From positions 1 through 64,000 of the forward strand of contig PKCK01000013.1 in assembly GCA_002862085.1 (NCBI GenBank): 64,000 nt of DNA. The letters are read 5' to 3'. Source of the stretch: Planctomycetota bacterium. Lineage in GTDB: Bacteria; Planctomycetota; UBA1135; GCA-002686595. Below are positions 42,629 to 50,673 of this stretch, one piece after another; the stretch's first letter is position 1; each line of letters opens with the position of its first letter. The notes below the pieces were generated by a model. The model was given only the letters and a program-made list of their open reading frames with translations, was not told where the DNA came from and did not search any database. The position numbers and the translations under genes are program-made.

Positions 42629-43650
42629 TGCTGCGTCTCCCCGGATTCAAGCTCGAGGAGCCCACGGACGTCTCGCGCGCGACGGAGCTCCTCGCGGAGC
42701 ACGGCGAGAAGGCCATGGTCGTGGCCGGTGGAACGGACCTCTGGCCGAACATGAAGCACGGCCTCTTCGAGCCCGAGGTCGTCGTCAGCCTGAACCACAT
42801 CGACGCACTCAGGGACATCCGGACGGAGCCGGACGGCACGCTGGTCATCGGTGCGACCGTGACCCTCTCGGAACTGGCTGCCGACGAGCGCGTCCGGTCC
42901 CGCGCTCCCGCCCTCGCCCAGGCAGCCTCGCTGGTCGCCGGCCCGCAGCTGCGCGCCATGGGGACCGCGGGCGGCAACGTCATGCTGGACACGCGCTGCC
43001 AGTGGTACAACCAGACCCACTTCTGGCGGAAGTCCCTGGGCTACTGCCTGAAGAAGGACGGCTCGGTCTGCCACGTGGTCGCCGGCGGCCGCAAATGCGT
43101 CGCGGCGGCGTCGAACGACACCGCGCCCGTGCTGATGACCCTCGGAGCCACCCTGCGCTTCGAGTCCACCAGCGGCGCGCGCGAGGTCCCCGTCGACGAA
43201 CTCTGGAAGGCTGACGGGATCTGGAACAAGAAGGCGGAGAAGGGCGAGATCCTCACCGAGATCCGCGTCCCCGCCCAGGCCGCGGGTCACCACGGCGCCT
43301 ACGGCAAGCTCCGGGACCGCGGCTCGATCGACTACCCGCTCTTCGGATGCGCGGTGCGCCTCGACCTCGACGAGGCCGGCGCGGTCGAGGGCGCCGACGT
43401 CGTGTGCGTCGCGCTCGTGGCGCGCCCCCTGCGCATCAAGCGCGTGGGAGACGTCCTGATCGGGACCCGGCCGGGCAGCCCCGAGTTCGAGGACGCCGCC
43501 CGCGAGGCGGCCGACCTCGCGCACTCCCAGGCCAAGCCCATGGACAACATCCCCGGTGACGCTCTCTATCGGCGCGAGATGGTCCCCGTCTACGTTCGCC
43601 GGACGATCGTCGCGGCGGGCGCGGGCGAAGGCCCGATCCACCACGTCTGA
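42628..43650 (+). CDS. hcrB: FAD-binding subunit with extra [4Fe-4S] insertion, HcrB-like
   Basis: 340 residues: FAD-binding domain (MVVAGGTDLWPN, GTAGGNVMLDTRC) with an insertion of about 40 residues holding four cysteines, C124, C140, C148 and C157. Their spacing (16, 8, 9) is the one I recall for the [4Fe-4S] site of 4-hydroxybenzoyl-CoA reductase beta subunits, which ordinary xanthine dehydrogenase FAD subunits lack. The core WYNQTHFWRKSLGYCLKKDG is strongly HcrB-like. HcrB enzymes use low-potential electrons to dehydroxylate phenolic CoA esters. Confidence 0.85.
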   Translation: MLRLPGFKLEEPTDVSRATELLAEHGEKAMVVAGGTDLWPNMKHGLFEPEVVVSLNHIDALRDIRTEPDGTLVIGATVTLSELAADERVRSRAPALAQAASLVAGPQLRAMGTAGGNVMLDTRCQWYNQTHFWRKSLGYCLKKDGSVCHVVAGGRKCVAAASNDTAPVLMTLGATLRFESTSGAREVPVDELWKADGIWNKKAEKGEILTEIRVPAQAAGHHGAYGKLRDRGSIDYPLFGCAVRLDLDEAGAVEGADVVCVALVARPLRIKRVGDVLIGTRPGSPEFEDAAREAADLAHSQAKPMDNIPGDALYRREMVPVYVRRTIVAAGAGEGPIHHV

Positions 43651-43653
43651 GCC

Positions 43654-44139
43654 GTGGAGACGATCGCGGAGCTGATCCGCCGCCACGCGCGACCGGGCCG
43701 CGTGCAGTGGATCGGGCTCCGTCCTGCACGGCGTGAGGAGGTCCTCTCCGTCGAGGAAGCCGTGGTGGACGACGCGGGCCTCGTCGGTGACCGTGGCGGC
43801 CAGGGGCCGAGAGCGGTCACGCTGATCCAGTGGGAGCACCTCGCCGTCGTCGGGGCCCTCCTGGATGCGCCGCCGACCGATCCTGCCCTGCTCCGCCGCA
43901 ACATCGCTGTCTCCGGAATCAACCTCCTCGGACTGAAGGGGCGCACGGTCCGCGTCGGCGAAGCGCTCCTCCGCGTGACCGGGCCGTGTGCGCCCTGCAG
44001 CCGGATGGAGGAGGTCCTCGGCGAAGGGGGCTACGCAGCCGTCCGGGGCCACGGCGGCGTGACCGCCGAGGTCGTCACGGGCGGGCGCTTCCGTCTCGGT
44101 GACGCGGTCACGCCCGCAGAGGACGCGTCCGTTCGCTGA
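43654..44139 (+). CDS. MOSC-domain protein
   Basis: 161 residues from a GTG start 3 nt after the hcrB-like stop. It has the MOSC beta-barrel pattern (GLVGDRGGQGPRAVTLIQWE, RRNIAVSGINLLGL, VGEALLRVTGPCAPCSRMEE), with the conserved cysteine in GPCAPC. MOSC domains bind molybdenum cofactor sulfur species. Its place at the end of the operon suggests a role in cofactor sulfuration or delivery for the Mo-hydroxylase. Confidence 0.88.
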   Translation: METIAELIRRHARPGRVQWIGLRPARREEVLSVEEAVVDDAGLVGDRGGQGPRAVTLIQWEHLAVVGALLDAPPTDPALLRRNIAVSGINLLGLKGRTVRVGEALLRVTGPCAPCSRMEEVLGEGGYAAVRGHGGVTAEVVTGGRFRLGDAVTPAEDASVR

Positions 44140-44264
44140 CCCCCGAGGTCCATCGTCGACACGGAGGGCCGACGACGGCCGGCGGTGTCATCGCCGAGGC
44201 AGCGCGGGCTCGGCCGCCTCACGCCCGAAGAAGGAACCAGGAGGCCGCGAGGGACGGATCCACG

Positions 44265-45827
44265 TCAGGGGACGATCAGGATGCCCTGGGGCGCCGTCGA
44301 CGGCGTCCCGGCGAAACCCGTCCAGGCCGAGAAGTGCATCGTCGCGCCGGCGATGCTCGTCAGCGCCCTGGCGGGGAAGTCCATGCGCGCCTGCGCACGG
44401 CCGGAGGAGTCGAGGGTCCCGGCGTTGCCCGTGAACGGCACGCCGCCCGCCCACGTCTCGGTGAAGTCGAAGAACCGGTCGCGCACGAGCGGTATCGCCG
44501 CGCCCGCGAAGATCGTGGAGGGCGCGGTGCCCGAGACGGAGCCGAGGATCCGGTACGGCGAGGCCGCGGCGCTCCCCCCGAGGTCCACGACGATCGGCAG
44601 CTCGGTCGGCTCGCTGATCCGGATCTCCTGGAGGCCGAGGTGGAGCTCCTGGGGCGCCACCGAGCTCAGCCGCAGCGACGGGTACATCTCCACCGGGCGC
44701 ACGCCGTCGTCGATCACCACCACGTACTCCGCCTCGCCGGTCATCTGCGTGGCCTGGAAGTCGAAGGTGTAGGTCCCGTCCCCGTTGTCGACGATGTCCT
44801 CCACCGTGACGATGTTGCCCTGTCCCGACTTCGCGTTCACTCCGATGGCGTGTCCTCCGGTGGTGATCGCGTCGCCCTCGATGTCGCGTAGACGCACCGT
44901 GACACTGGAGCGTGAGACGCCGTCGGCCCGCAGCCGCGGCATGGTCTGGGAGACCTCGGTCTTCACGTGGTCGGGCCGGCCGACCTGGCCAGCGCGCCAG
45001 GCGTCGTACTGCTGGCGAAGCTCCGCCACGGGCTCCGGTCCCTGTGCGTTGCTGACGACGTTGAGCTCCATGTAGTAGTCGCCGCCGACGCAGGAACCGT
45101 TGTTCCCGTTGCAGACGACCGCGTCCACGTCGCCGTGGCGGGCGATCACCATGTAGCCGTTGTACGACGCGTAGTTGAAGCTCGGGGGCGGCGACCCGCA
45201 CGTCGTCGCGCTCCCGGTCAGGCAGGAGCAGCGGCCGTCCCCGCCCGCGTCGCGCGCGGCCTCCATGGCGGCCATCATCTTCTCCGCGAGGTCGCCCTGG
45301 GTCCCGAGGAAGGCCGCCTCGCAGTCGTCGACGACGTTCGCCCCGGTCAGGATGTTGCCCTGGATCGCGTAGTCGTACGGACCGACCTGGCCGACGACGC
45401 CGCCCGCGTAGTCGAAGTTGCTCGTCCCGCTGTGCGTCACGGGGGGGCCGTTGAAGGCGACGATCCCGAACTGCCGCAGATGGAGGCGGTTCGCGTCGAG
45501 CGTCGAGAGGACACCGAAGATGTCCGCCGGCGTCGCGCCCTCGCGGACCGCGACCGCGAAGATGCGCCGCTTGTTCCTGCCGTTGGGGTCGACGAACGAC
45601 TGGGAGGCCGCCGCCGCCACGCCGACGCGCACGACGGGGACGTAGTGGGAGATGTCGAAGTTCGCGAGACAGGTCGACGTACCCACGGCGACCTCGCCCG
45701 TCGCGCGGTTGAGCACGACGATCGACCAGGTGGCGCTCGCCGGCGCCACGAGAGCGAGACCGAGGATGCAGGCGAGGGCCCCACGGCCGGCGCTGCGTAC
45801 GGAACGGAGCCAGGATCGAGTCGACAT
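44265..45827 (-). CDS. exported DUF1028 (Ntn-hydrolase-fold) protein with Ig-like C-terminal region
   Basis: 520 residues with a signal peptide (about 1-32). The DUF1028 domain follows at once: TWSIVVLNRATGEVAVGTST, ASQSFVDPNGRNKRR, GATPADIFGVLSTLDANR and the RQFGIVAFNG strand. The second half (about 290-520) contains invasin/Ig-like strands (MPRLRADGVSRSSVTVRLRD, GDGTYTFDFQATQMTGEAEY). The DUF1028 residue that should become the N-terminal nucleophile is uncertain. The domain fusion is unusual. Confidence 0.8.
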   Translation of the reverse strand: MSTRSWLRSVRSAGRGALACILGLALVAPASATWSIVVLNRATGEVAVGTSTCLANFDISHYVPVVRVGVAAAASQSFVDPNGRNKRRIFAVAVREGATPADIFGVLSTLDANRLHLRQFGIVAFNGPPVTHSGTSNFDYAGGVVGQVGPYDYAIQGNILTGANVVDDCEAAFLGTQGDLAEKMMAAMEAARDAGGDGRCSCLTGSATTCGSPPPSFNYASYNGYMVIARHGDVDAVVCNGNNGSCVGGDYYMELNVVSNAQGPEPVAELRQQYDAWRAGQVGRPDHVKTEVSQTMPRLRADGVSRSSVTVRLRDIEGDAITTGGHAIGVNAKSGQGNIVTVEDIVDNGDGTYTFDFQATQMTGEAEYVVVIDDGVRPVEMYPSLRLSSVAPQELHLGLQEIRISEPTELPIVVDLGGSAAASPYRILGSVSGTAPSTIFAGAAIPLVRDRFFDFTETWAGGVPFTGNAGTLDSSGRAQARMDFPARALTSIAGATMHFSAWTGFAGTPSTAPQGILIVP

Positions 45828-45963
45828 CGCGAGTGAGCTGCAGAGGGACTTCTGGGTCGGGGGACCCCTGAAGATTCCCTCTTCGCGGGCGTACGGTCAA
45901 GGTGGGTCGAGCTGCCGCGCCGCCTGGGCTGCCCCCGTCGCGTCTCGCTGCGCGACGTCCCTC

Positions 45964-46827
45964 TCAGTCCTCACCCGGCCGCAGCTCCAGCACCTGGACC
46001 CGATGGAGCTGGGTCGACGTGGCATAGGTCGCGATTCCGAGGGGAGCGGAGGGCTCGACATCGACCCGCAAGCCCACCTCGTGGCCCTCGAGCGAGGTGG
46101 AGAGGAAAGCCTCGCCGTCGACGCGGACACGCACCGCGGACTCCGTCACCTCGATCGCGACCTCGTGGCGCTGGCCGTTCGGGAAATGACGCAGGGTCCT
46201 CGTCGCGTTGCGCGAGGCGTCGATCCCGTCGAGGGAGGACAGCCCGGAGACCATGCCCCCCCACCCGCCGAGGACGAGCGTGAGATGGCCGTCGGCGACC
46301 GGGAAGGTCACGCCGAGGAAGAAGTCCGCTCCGTAGAGCCGCGTCGCCTCGATGGAGAGGCGGTAGGGCACCGTCGGCAACCCGCCGCGGAAGGTCATCC
46401 CGGCGAGCGCAGCCGTCTGCGGGATGACGACGCCGCCCTCAAGGACCTCGTACTCGTCGGACTCCCCGTAGACGCCGAGCTCCCAGCTCGACAGATCGCG
46501 GCCGTCGTAGAGCTCGCGCCAACCGGCGCCTCGCTCGCTCTCGGCGCGCGTTTCGTCGGCCTGCGCGCTCCCAGGTGTCACCCCCGGCACGGTCGCTTCC
46601 TCCGGTCCCTCGCCGGCGTCCGACGGCGCGAGGCAGGCGGCGAGGAGGAGGAGCGGGCCGGCGAGGCTCGCTCGAACGAAGGCCCCCGGTCTCGCCTCAT
46701 CGGGGCCAGGGACGTCTCGGGCAAGCCGCCCCGAACCGGGGCGACGGGCGGTCGAGTCGCTCCCCGTGGGCCTCCTCCGGGGACCGTCCGAGGACCCCGC
46801 CCGACCCTCGGGAAGAGAACTGTTCAT
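45964..46827 (-). CDS. lipoprotein with DUF1080 (3-keto-disaccharide hydrolase-like) domain
   Basis: 287 residues. A long basic N-terminal region precedes a lipobox (LLLLAACLAP). After a short linker comes a concanavalin-like DUF1080 domain beginning WRELYDGRDLSSWEL and ending with beta strands (GHEVGLRVDVEPSAPLGIAT). Such domains are common in Planctomycetota sugar-binding or -cleaving proteins. The long segment before the lipobox suggests the true start may be downstream, but no better start codon is visible. Divergent from the Ntn-hydrolase gene. Confidence 0.75.
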   Translation of the reverse strand: MNSSLPEGRAGSSDGPRRRPTGSDSTARRPGSGRLARDVPGPDEARPGAFVRASLAGPLLLLAACLAPSDAGEGPEEATVPGVTPGSAQADETRAESERGAGWRELYDGRDLSSWELGVYGESDEYEVLEGGVVIPQTAALAGMTFRGGLPTVPYRLSIEATRLYGADFFLGVTFPVADGHLTLVLGGWGGMVSGLSSLDGIDASRNATRTLRHFPNGQRHEVAIEVTESAVRVRVDGEAFLSTSLEGHEVGLRVDVEPSAPLGIATYATSTQLHRVQVLELRPGED

Positions 46828-46947
46828 GCCCGCCTTCCAACGCCGAAGGGCTCCGCTAGTGTCCATCGGCCCCCCGGGCCCTGATTGCCTGAACTGCAAA
46901 TACGCTCGCATGCCTTCGCCGGGACCGTCCCGGGCCACCACCACACC

Positions 46948-47640
46948 ATGACAACGGTCGTCGTCACCAAGAAGAGCGGAATCGCCTGCATCGCCGCGGA
47001 CACCCTCGCCACCTACGGCGATATGCAGGAATCAGCGGACCTGATCGCGAACAGCGACAAGCTCATCCGCATCGGTGACGCGTGGGTGGCCCCCACCGGT
47101 CCAGCGTCGGCCCAGCTGGTGCTGAAGCACTTCGTCTCGACCTTCGACGAGCTCCCCTGCCTCGAGGACACCGACGGAATCTTCGACTTCCTCACCGTCC
47201 TCCAGCGCGCGCTGCGCGACGAGTACTTCGTCCAGGGGAAGGAGGACTCCACGGACGACTTCGAATCCATGCGGATGGAGCTCCTGATCGCCTCCCCGGG
47301 AGGCCTCTTCGGCGCTTACCCACAGCGCTCGGTCCAGGAGTACAACCGCTTCTACGCGTTCGGATCCGGGGCCGAGTACGCAATGGGCGCCATGCAAGCG
47401 GCCTGGGGAACCGCGGTCAGCGCCGAAGAGCTCGCCCGTATCGGAGTGGAGACCGCGGCGTGCTTCGACGTGGGCACGGGGCTGCCGCTGACCCTGCGGA
47501 CCATCCCGCTCCAGGAGGGCCGGGCGGAGGCCGGCCTCTTCGCGGAACAGGTCGCCCCGAGCCGTCCTCTCCTCGACGCCTCGCCCGCGGCGGACCCCGC
47601 CTCCGCTCCTCGCCCGGCCGAGGAGCGGACCGGCCACTAG
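46948..47640 (+). CDS. HslV/proteasome-like Ntn-hydrolase
   Basis: 230 residues. The first residues after Met are TTVVVTKKSGIACIAADTLA, matching the N-terminus of HslV and proteasome beta subunits: Thr1 after Met removal, and D17 in AAD. A lysine in ANSDKLIRI matches K33 after a 4-residue insertion. The rest looks like the Ntn fold (GLFGAYPQRSVQEYNRFYAF, GSGAEYAMGAMQAA). No HslU or Clp ATPase is adjacent, so it is probably a stand-alone peptidase. Convergent with the second recQ, 3 nt apart. Confidence 0.8.
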   Translation: MTTVVVTKKSGIACIAADTLATYGDMQESADLIANSDKLIRIGDAWVAPTGPASAQLVLKHFVSTFDELPCLEDTDGIFDFLTVLQRALRDEYFVQGKEDSTDDFESMRMELLIASPGGLFGAYPQRSVQEYNRFYAFGSGAEYAMGAMQAAWGTAVSAEELARIGVETAACFDVGTGLPLTLRTIPLQEGRAEAGLFAEQVAPSRPLLDASPAADPASAPRPAEERTGH

Positions 47641-47643
47641 ACC

Positions 47644-49461
47644 TCAGGCGCCGTCCTCGAGGATCTCGACGCGCCGTCGCCGCGGATCCACGACGCGGCG
47701 ACGGAAGTCCCCCACGCTCTCGATCGTCAGCCGGAGGGCGCGCCCCTCACCCTCGACCTTGACGACCTGGCCGAGGTGTCGGCCGTCCACCCTGACCCAG
47801 TCGCCGCGCTCGAACGGCGCGTCACCGGGAGGCGCGGCCTCGACCGTCGTGGGCACGGCCGGCTCCGGACCTCCGCGCACGGCGAGGCCCGCTCCGAAGG
47901 CCGCTGGCCGGGCCACCGATCGCCGCGCGGGGAGCCGCTCACGTCGCCAGGCAGCAGCGTCCTCGGTGTTGTCACAGCCGAACCGTTCCGAGCTCTGGAA
48001 GGGGAGTCCGAAGTGGTCGGCCAAGAGCTCCCGGCGCGGGCGGTCTCCGCACTTCGCGAACTCCACCATGCCGAGCAGAGCCCTGAGATCGTCCTCGAGC
48101 TTCTCCCCGCTCCCGAGGAAGGCCGGGAGCTCCGCCGGGTCGAGGTCTCGGACCACGCGCAGATCGCGGGTCTCGAAAGAACCCTCGGTCACACCGAGCA
48201 CGTCCAGCCAGCGCAGCGCGATCCCCACGCGGTTGTCCCGGCGCTCCTTCACGAGCAGCTCCTGCCTCAGATCCGCCTCGTCCATGATCTGGACGCGCTC
48301 CCCCCATCCGCGCAGCGTCTCGGCCACCATCACCACGTATTCGAGGGTGGGGTTCGCCCAGCGCACGAAGGTGTTCTGGATGGTGATGTCCTCGGCGAAG
48401 TAGACGAGCTCGCACCAGGACGGCGCCCCGTCGCGGCCAGCGCGCCCGACCTCCTGGGTCCACGACTCGAGCGTTCTTGGGAGCTGCGCGTGCAGCACGA
48501 AGCGGATGTCCGCCTTGTCGATCCCCATACCGAAGGCGTTCGTCGCGAGCACCACCGCGTCGGAAGAGGACATGAACCGCTCCTGCATCGAGCGCCGCTC
48601 CTCCGGCGAGAGCTTGCCGTGGTACACGAGCGTGTTCACGCCGCGCCGCTGCAGCTCGCCGTGCATGCGTTCGAGGTCGCGAATGAGCGCGCCGTAGACG
48701 ATGCCGGCGCCGCCGATTTCCTGGATCCGCGACGCCACGAGGTCGATCTTCTCCTCCTCGCTCGCGACCTCGCTCACCGCGAAGAAGAGGTTCGCACGCT
48801 CGATGCCGGTGCGAAGCACGAGGGGATCGGCGAGCGCGAGACGTGCCGAGATGTCCCCGGCCACCTCCGGCGTCGCCGTCGCGGTCAGCGCGATGGTGGG
48901 CACCGAGCCCAGTCGCTCCCGATAGGCCCCCAGACGCGAGTAGTCCGGGCGGAAATCGTGTCCCCACTGGCTGATGCAGTGGGCCTCGTCCACGGCGAGG
49001 CGAGACACCTGGAGCGAGGGCAGCGCCTCCTGGAAGTCCGGCTGACGGAACCGCTCGGGCGTGATGAAGAGGAGGTCGAACTCACCTCGCGCGGCGGCCT
49101 CGAGCCGCGCGCGACGCTCGGCGCCACGCAGCGACGAGTTCACGTAAGTCGCGCGCACGCCGCGGCGCTGCAGGGCATCGACCTGGTCCTTCATCAGGGC
49201 GATCAGCGGACTGACCACGAGAGTCAGTCCCTCCAGGAGCACCGCAGGGAGCTGGTAGCAGAGGGACTTGCCCGCCCCCGTCGGCATGGTCAGCAGCACG
49301 TCGCGCCCGGCGAGCACCGCGTCGATCGCCTCGCGCTGGCGGTCGCGGTAACCCGAGATCGCGAACGTGCCCCGGAGCACCCTCAGGACCGCCGCGTCGT
49401 CGGCGCGCAGCGCCGCGGGCGAGCCATCGGAGCTCTCCCGGTCCATCGCGCCGCTCTCCAT
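47644..49461 (-). CDS. recQ: RecQ-family helicase, short form lacking HRDC
   Basis: 605 residues: Walker A MPTGAGKSLCY (K65), VDEAHCISQWGHDFRPDY and QEVGRAGRDG. The RQC region is only partly preserved: of the four zinc cysteines only two are seen (KCGDRPRREL and FGCDNTEDA), so zinc binding is doubtful. It ends in an SH3-like segment (FERGDWVRVDGRHLGQVVK) instead of HRDC. It is therefore a divergent paralogue of the recQ at 33512-35629. Confidence 0.9.
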   Translation of the reverse strand: MESGAMDRESSDGSPAALRADDAAVLRVLRGTFAISGYRDRQREAIDAVLAGRDVLLTMPTGAGKSLCYQLPAVLLEGLTLVVSPLIALMKDQVDALQRRGVRATYVNSSLRGAERRARLEAAARGEFDLLFITPERFRQPDFQEALPSLQVSRLAVDEAHCISQWGHDFRPDYSRLGAYRERLGSVPTIALTATATPEVAGDISARLALADPLVLRTGIERANLFFAVSEVASEEEKIDLVASRIQEIGGAGIVYGALIRDLERMHGELQRRGVNTLVYHGKLSPEERRSMQERFMSSSDAVVLATNAFGMGIDKADIRFVLHAQLPRTLESWTQEVGRAGRDGAPSWCELVYFAEDITIQNTFVRWANPTLEYVVMVAETLRGWGERVQIMDEADLRQELLVKERRDNRVGIALRWLDVLGVTEGSFETRDLRVVRDLDPAELPAFLGSGEKLEDDLRALLGMVEFAKCGDRPRRELLADHFGLPFQSSERFGCDNTEDAAAWRRERLPARRSVARPAAFGAGLAVRGGPEPAVPTTVEAAPPGDAPFERGDWVRVDGRHLGQVVKVEGEGRALRLTIESVGDFRRRVVDPRRRRVEILEDGA

Positions 49462-49919
49462 GCCGCAGATTGTGCCCGCCGCGCTCTCGGGCGACAAAGG
49501 CAGCGACCGGTGCGCGTGGAGCCGTGGACACCGACGAACGCCTCTCCATCCTCGGGGAGACGGCGCTGCTGATCGAGGGCGTCGAGGACAGGGCCGTCGC
49601 CGATCCGGTGGCGGACGTCGACGGCCGAGCCCGCCGAGGCCGTGGACCGCCCGGGGTTCAGCCTGCACCGCGAGCCTGCCGCTCGCGCCTCCGCTCTCCG
49701 CGACGCAGCCGCTCGCCGAGCTCCGTCCGACCACGGCCGGTGGAACGCGGGAGAGGAGCCTGTTCGTGGACGGGAGGCCCCGCGCGTCCGATCCGGTCGG
49801 CGCCGGCGCCTCCGCCTCCACACGGCACCTGGGCCGGGGATGTCTGGAGTCCGGACTTTCCCACGGCGAGCGGCGACGGCGCGCTACCCTCCGGGCCCGC
49901 CCCCGAGGCCCGAGCCAGC
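49462..49919. other. divergent intergenic region, recQ / mqnB
   Basis: 458 nt. Both strands show short stretches with gene-like third-position GC bias: plus strand about 49524-49635 (VDTDERLSILGETALLIEGV) and minus strand about 49800-49640 (SDARGLPSTNRLLSRVPPAV), but neither is a complete gene. It probably holds promoters for both neighbours and possibly decayed coding sequence. Confidence 0.35.
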
Positions 49920-50582
49920 ATGTTCACGCCGCCCAAGAGCTCTCCCAGGAGCACCGAGACCGTGCTCTGCGTCCCCACGCCCCTCGAGCTCGAGCGGCTA
50001 CGGAGAGTGGCTCCGGCCGTCCTGGAGGAAGGCCGGTGGCGCACCGTCTCCGTCCTCGGGTTCGGGCCGGTCGCCGCTGCTGCGCGCGGCGCGCAGCTCA
50101 TGGCGACCCACCCTGGAGCCCCGTTCCTCCTCGTCGGGATCGCTGGCCGCTACGAAGGCGGCCCCGCGCCTGGCGAGGCCGCTCGATTCGGGCGTGTGGC
50201 ACTGGACGGAGTCGGGGCCGACGAAGGGCCCGCTCACCTCCTGCCAGGTGACATGGGCCTTCCCCAATGGCACGGCGACGCCTCGGCCTCTCGGGTCGAA
50301 CAGACTCTCGCTCTCGGAGGCCCGGAGGGGGCGCCCACGCTCCTGACGGTCTGCGCGGCCTCCGGGGACCCGGCGGCCGCCGCTCTGCGCACAGCTCGTC
50401 ACGGAGCCGCGGCAGAGGACATGGAGGGCTTCGGCCTGGCGTTCGCGGGACATCTGGCAGGCTCCTCGGTCGAGATCGTGCGCGGGATCTCGAACGAGGC
50501 CGGTGACCGCGACGTCGCTCGCTGGCGCATCGACGACGCCCTCGCGGCGGCAGCCGCGCTCGCGGCCGAGCTCACGAGCTGA
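49920..50582 (+). CDS. mqnB: futalosine hydrolase MqnB
   Basis: 220 residues of the nucleoside phosphorylase/hydrolase fold: VLGFGPVAAAARGAQLM, PFLLVGIAGRYEGGPAPGE, GVGADEG and AEDMEGFGLAFA with the purine-nucleosidase acidic motif, then VRGISNEAGDRD. It hydrolyses futalosine (or aminodeoxyfutalosine) in the MqnA-D menaquinone route. Its position just before the mqnD fusion supports the assignment. The ATG at 49920 directly precedes the conserved fold. Confidence 0.9.
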   Translation: MFTPPKSSPRSTETVLCVPTPLELERLRRVAPAVLEEGRWRTVSVLGFGPVAAAARGAQLMATHPGAPFLLVGIAGRYEGGPAPGEAARFGRVALDGVGADEGPAHLLPGDMGLPQWHGDASASRVEQTLALGGPEGAPTLLTVCAASGDPAAAALRTARHGAAAEDMEGFGLAFAGHLAGSSVEIVRGISNEAGDRDVARWRIDDALAAAAALAAELTS

Positions 50583-50673
50583 GCGCCGCCAGCGAGGCCG
50601 CAGAGAAGGCGCGACCCGGGCCCGGACAACCTCGCCGCAGGATCTACCCTGTCTGCTCCGCAACGGCCACGAA

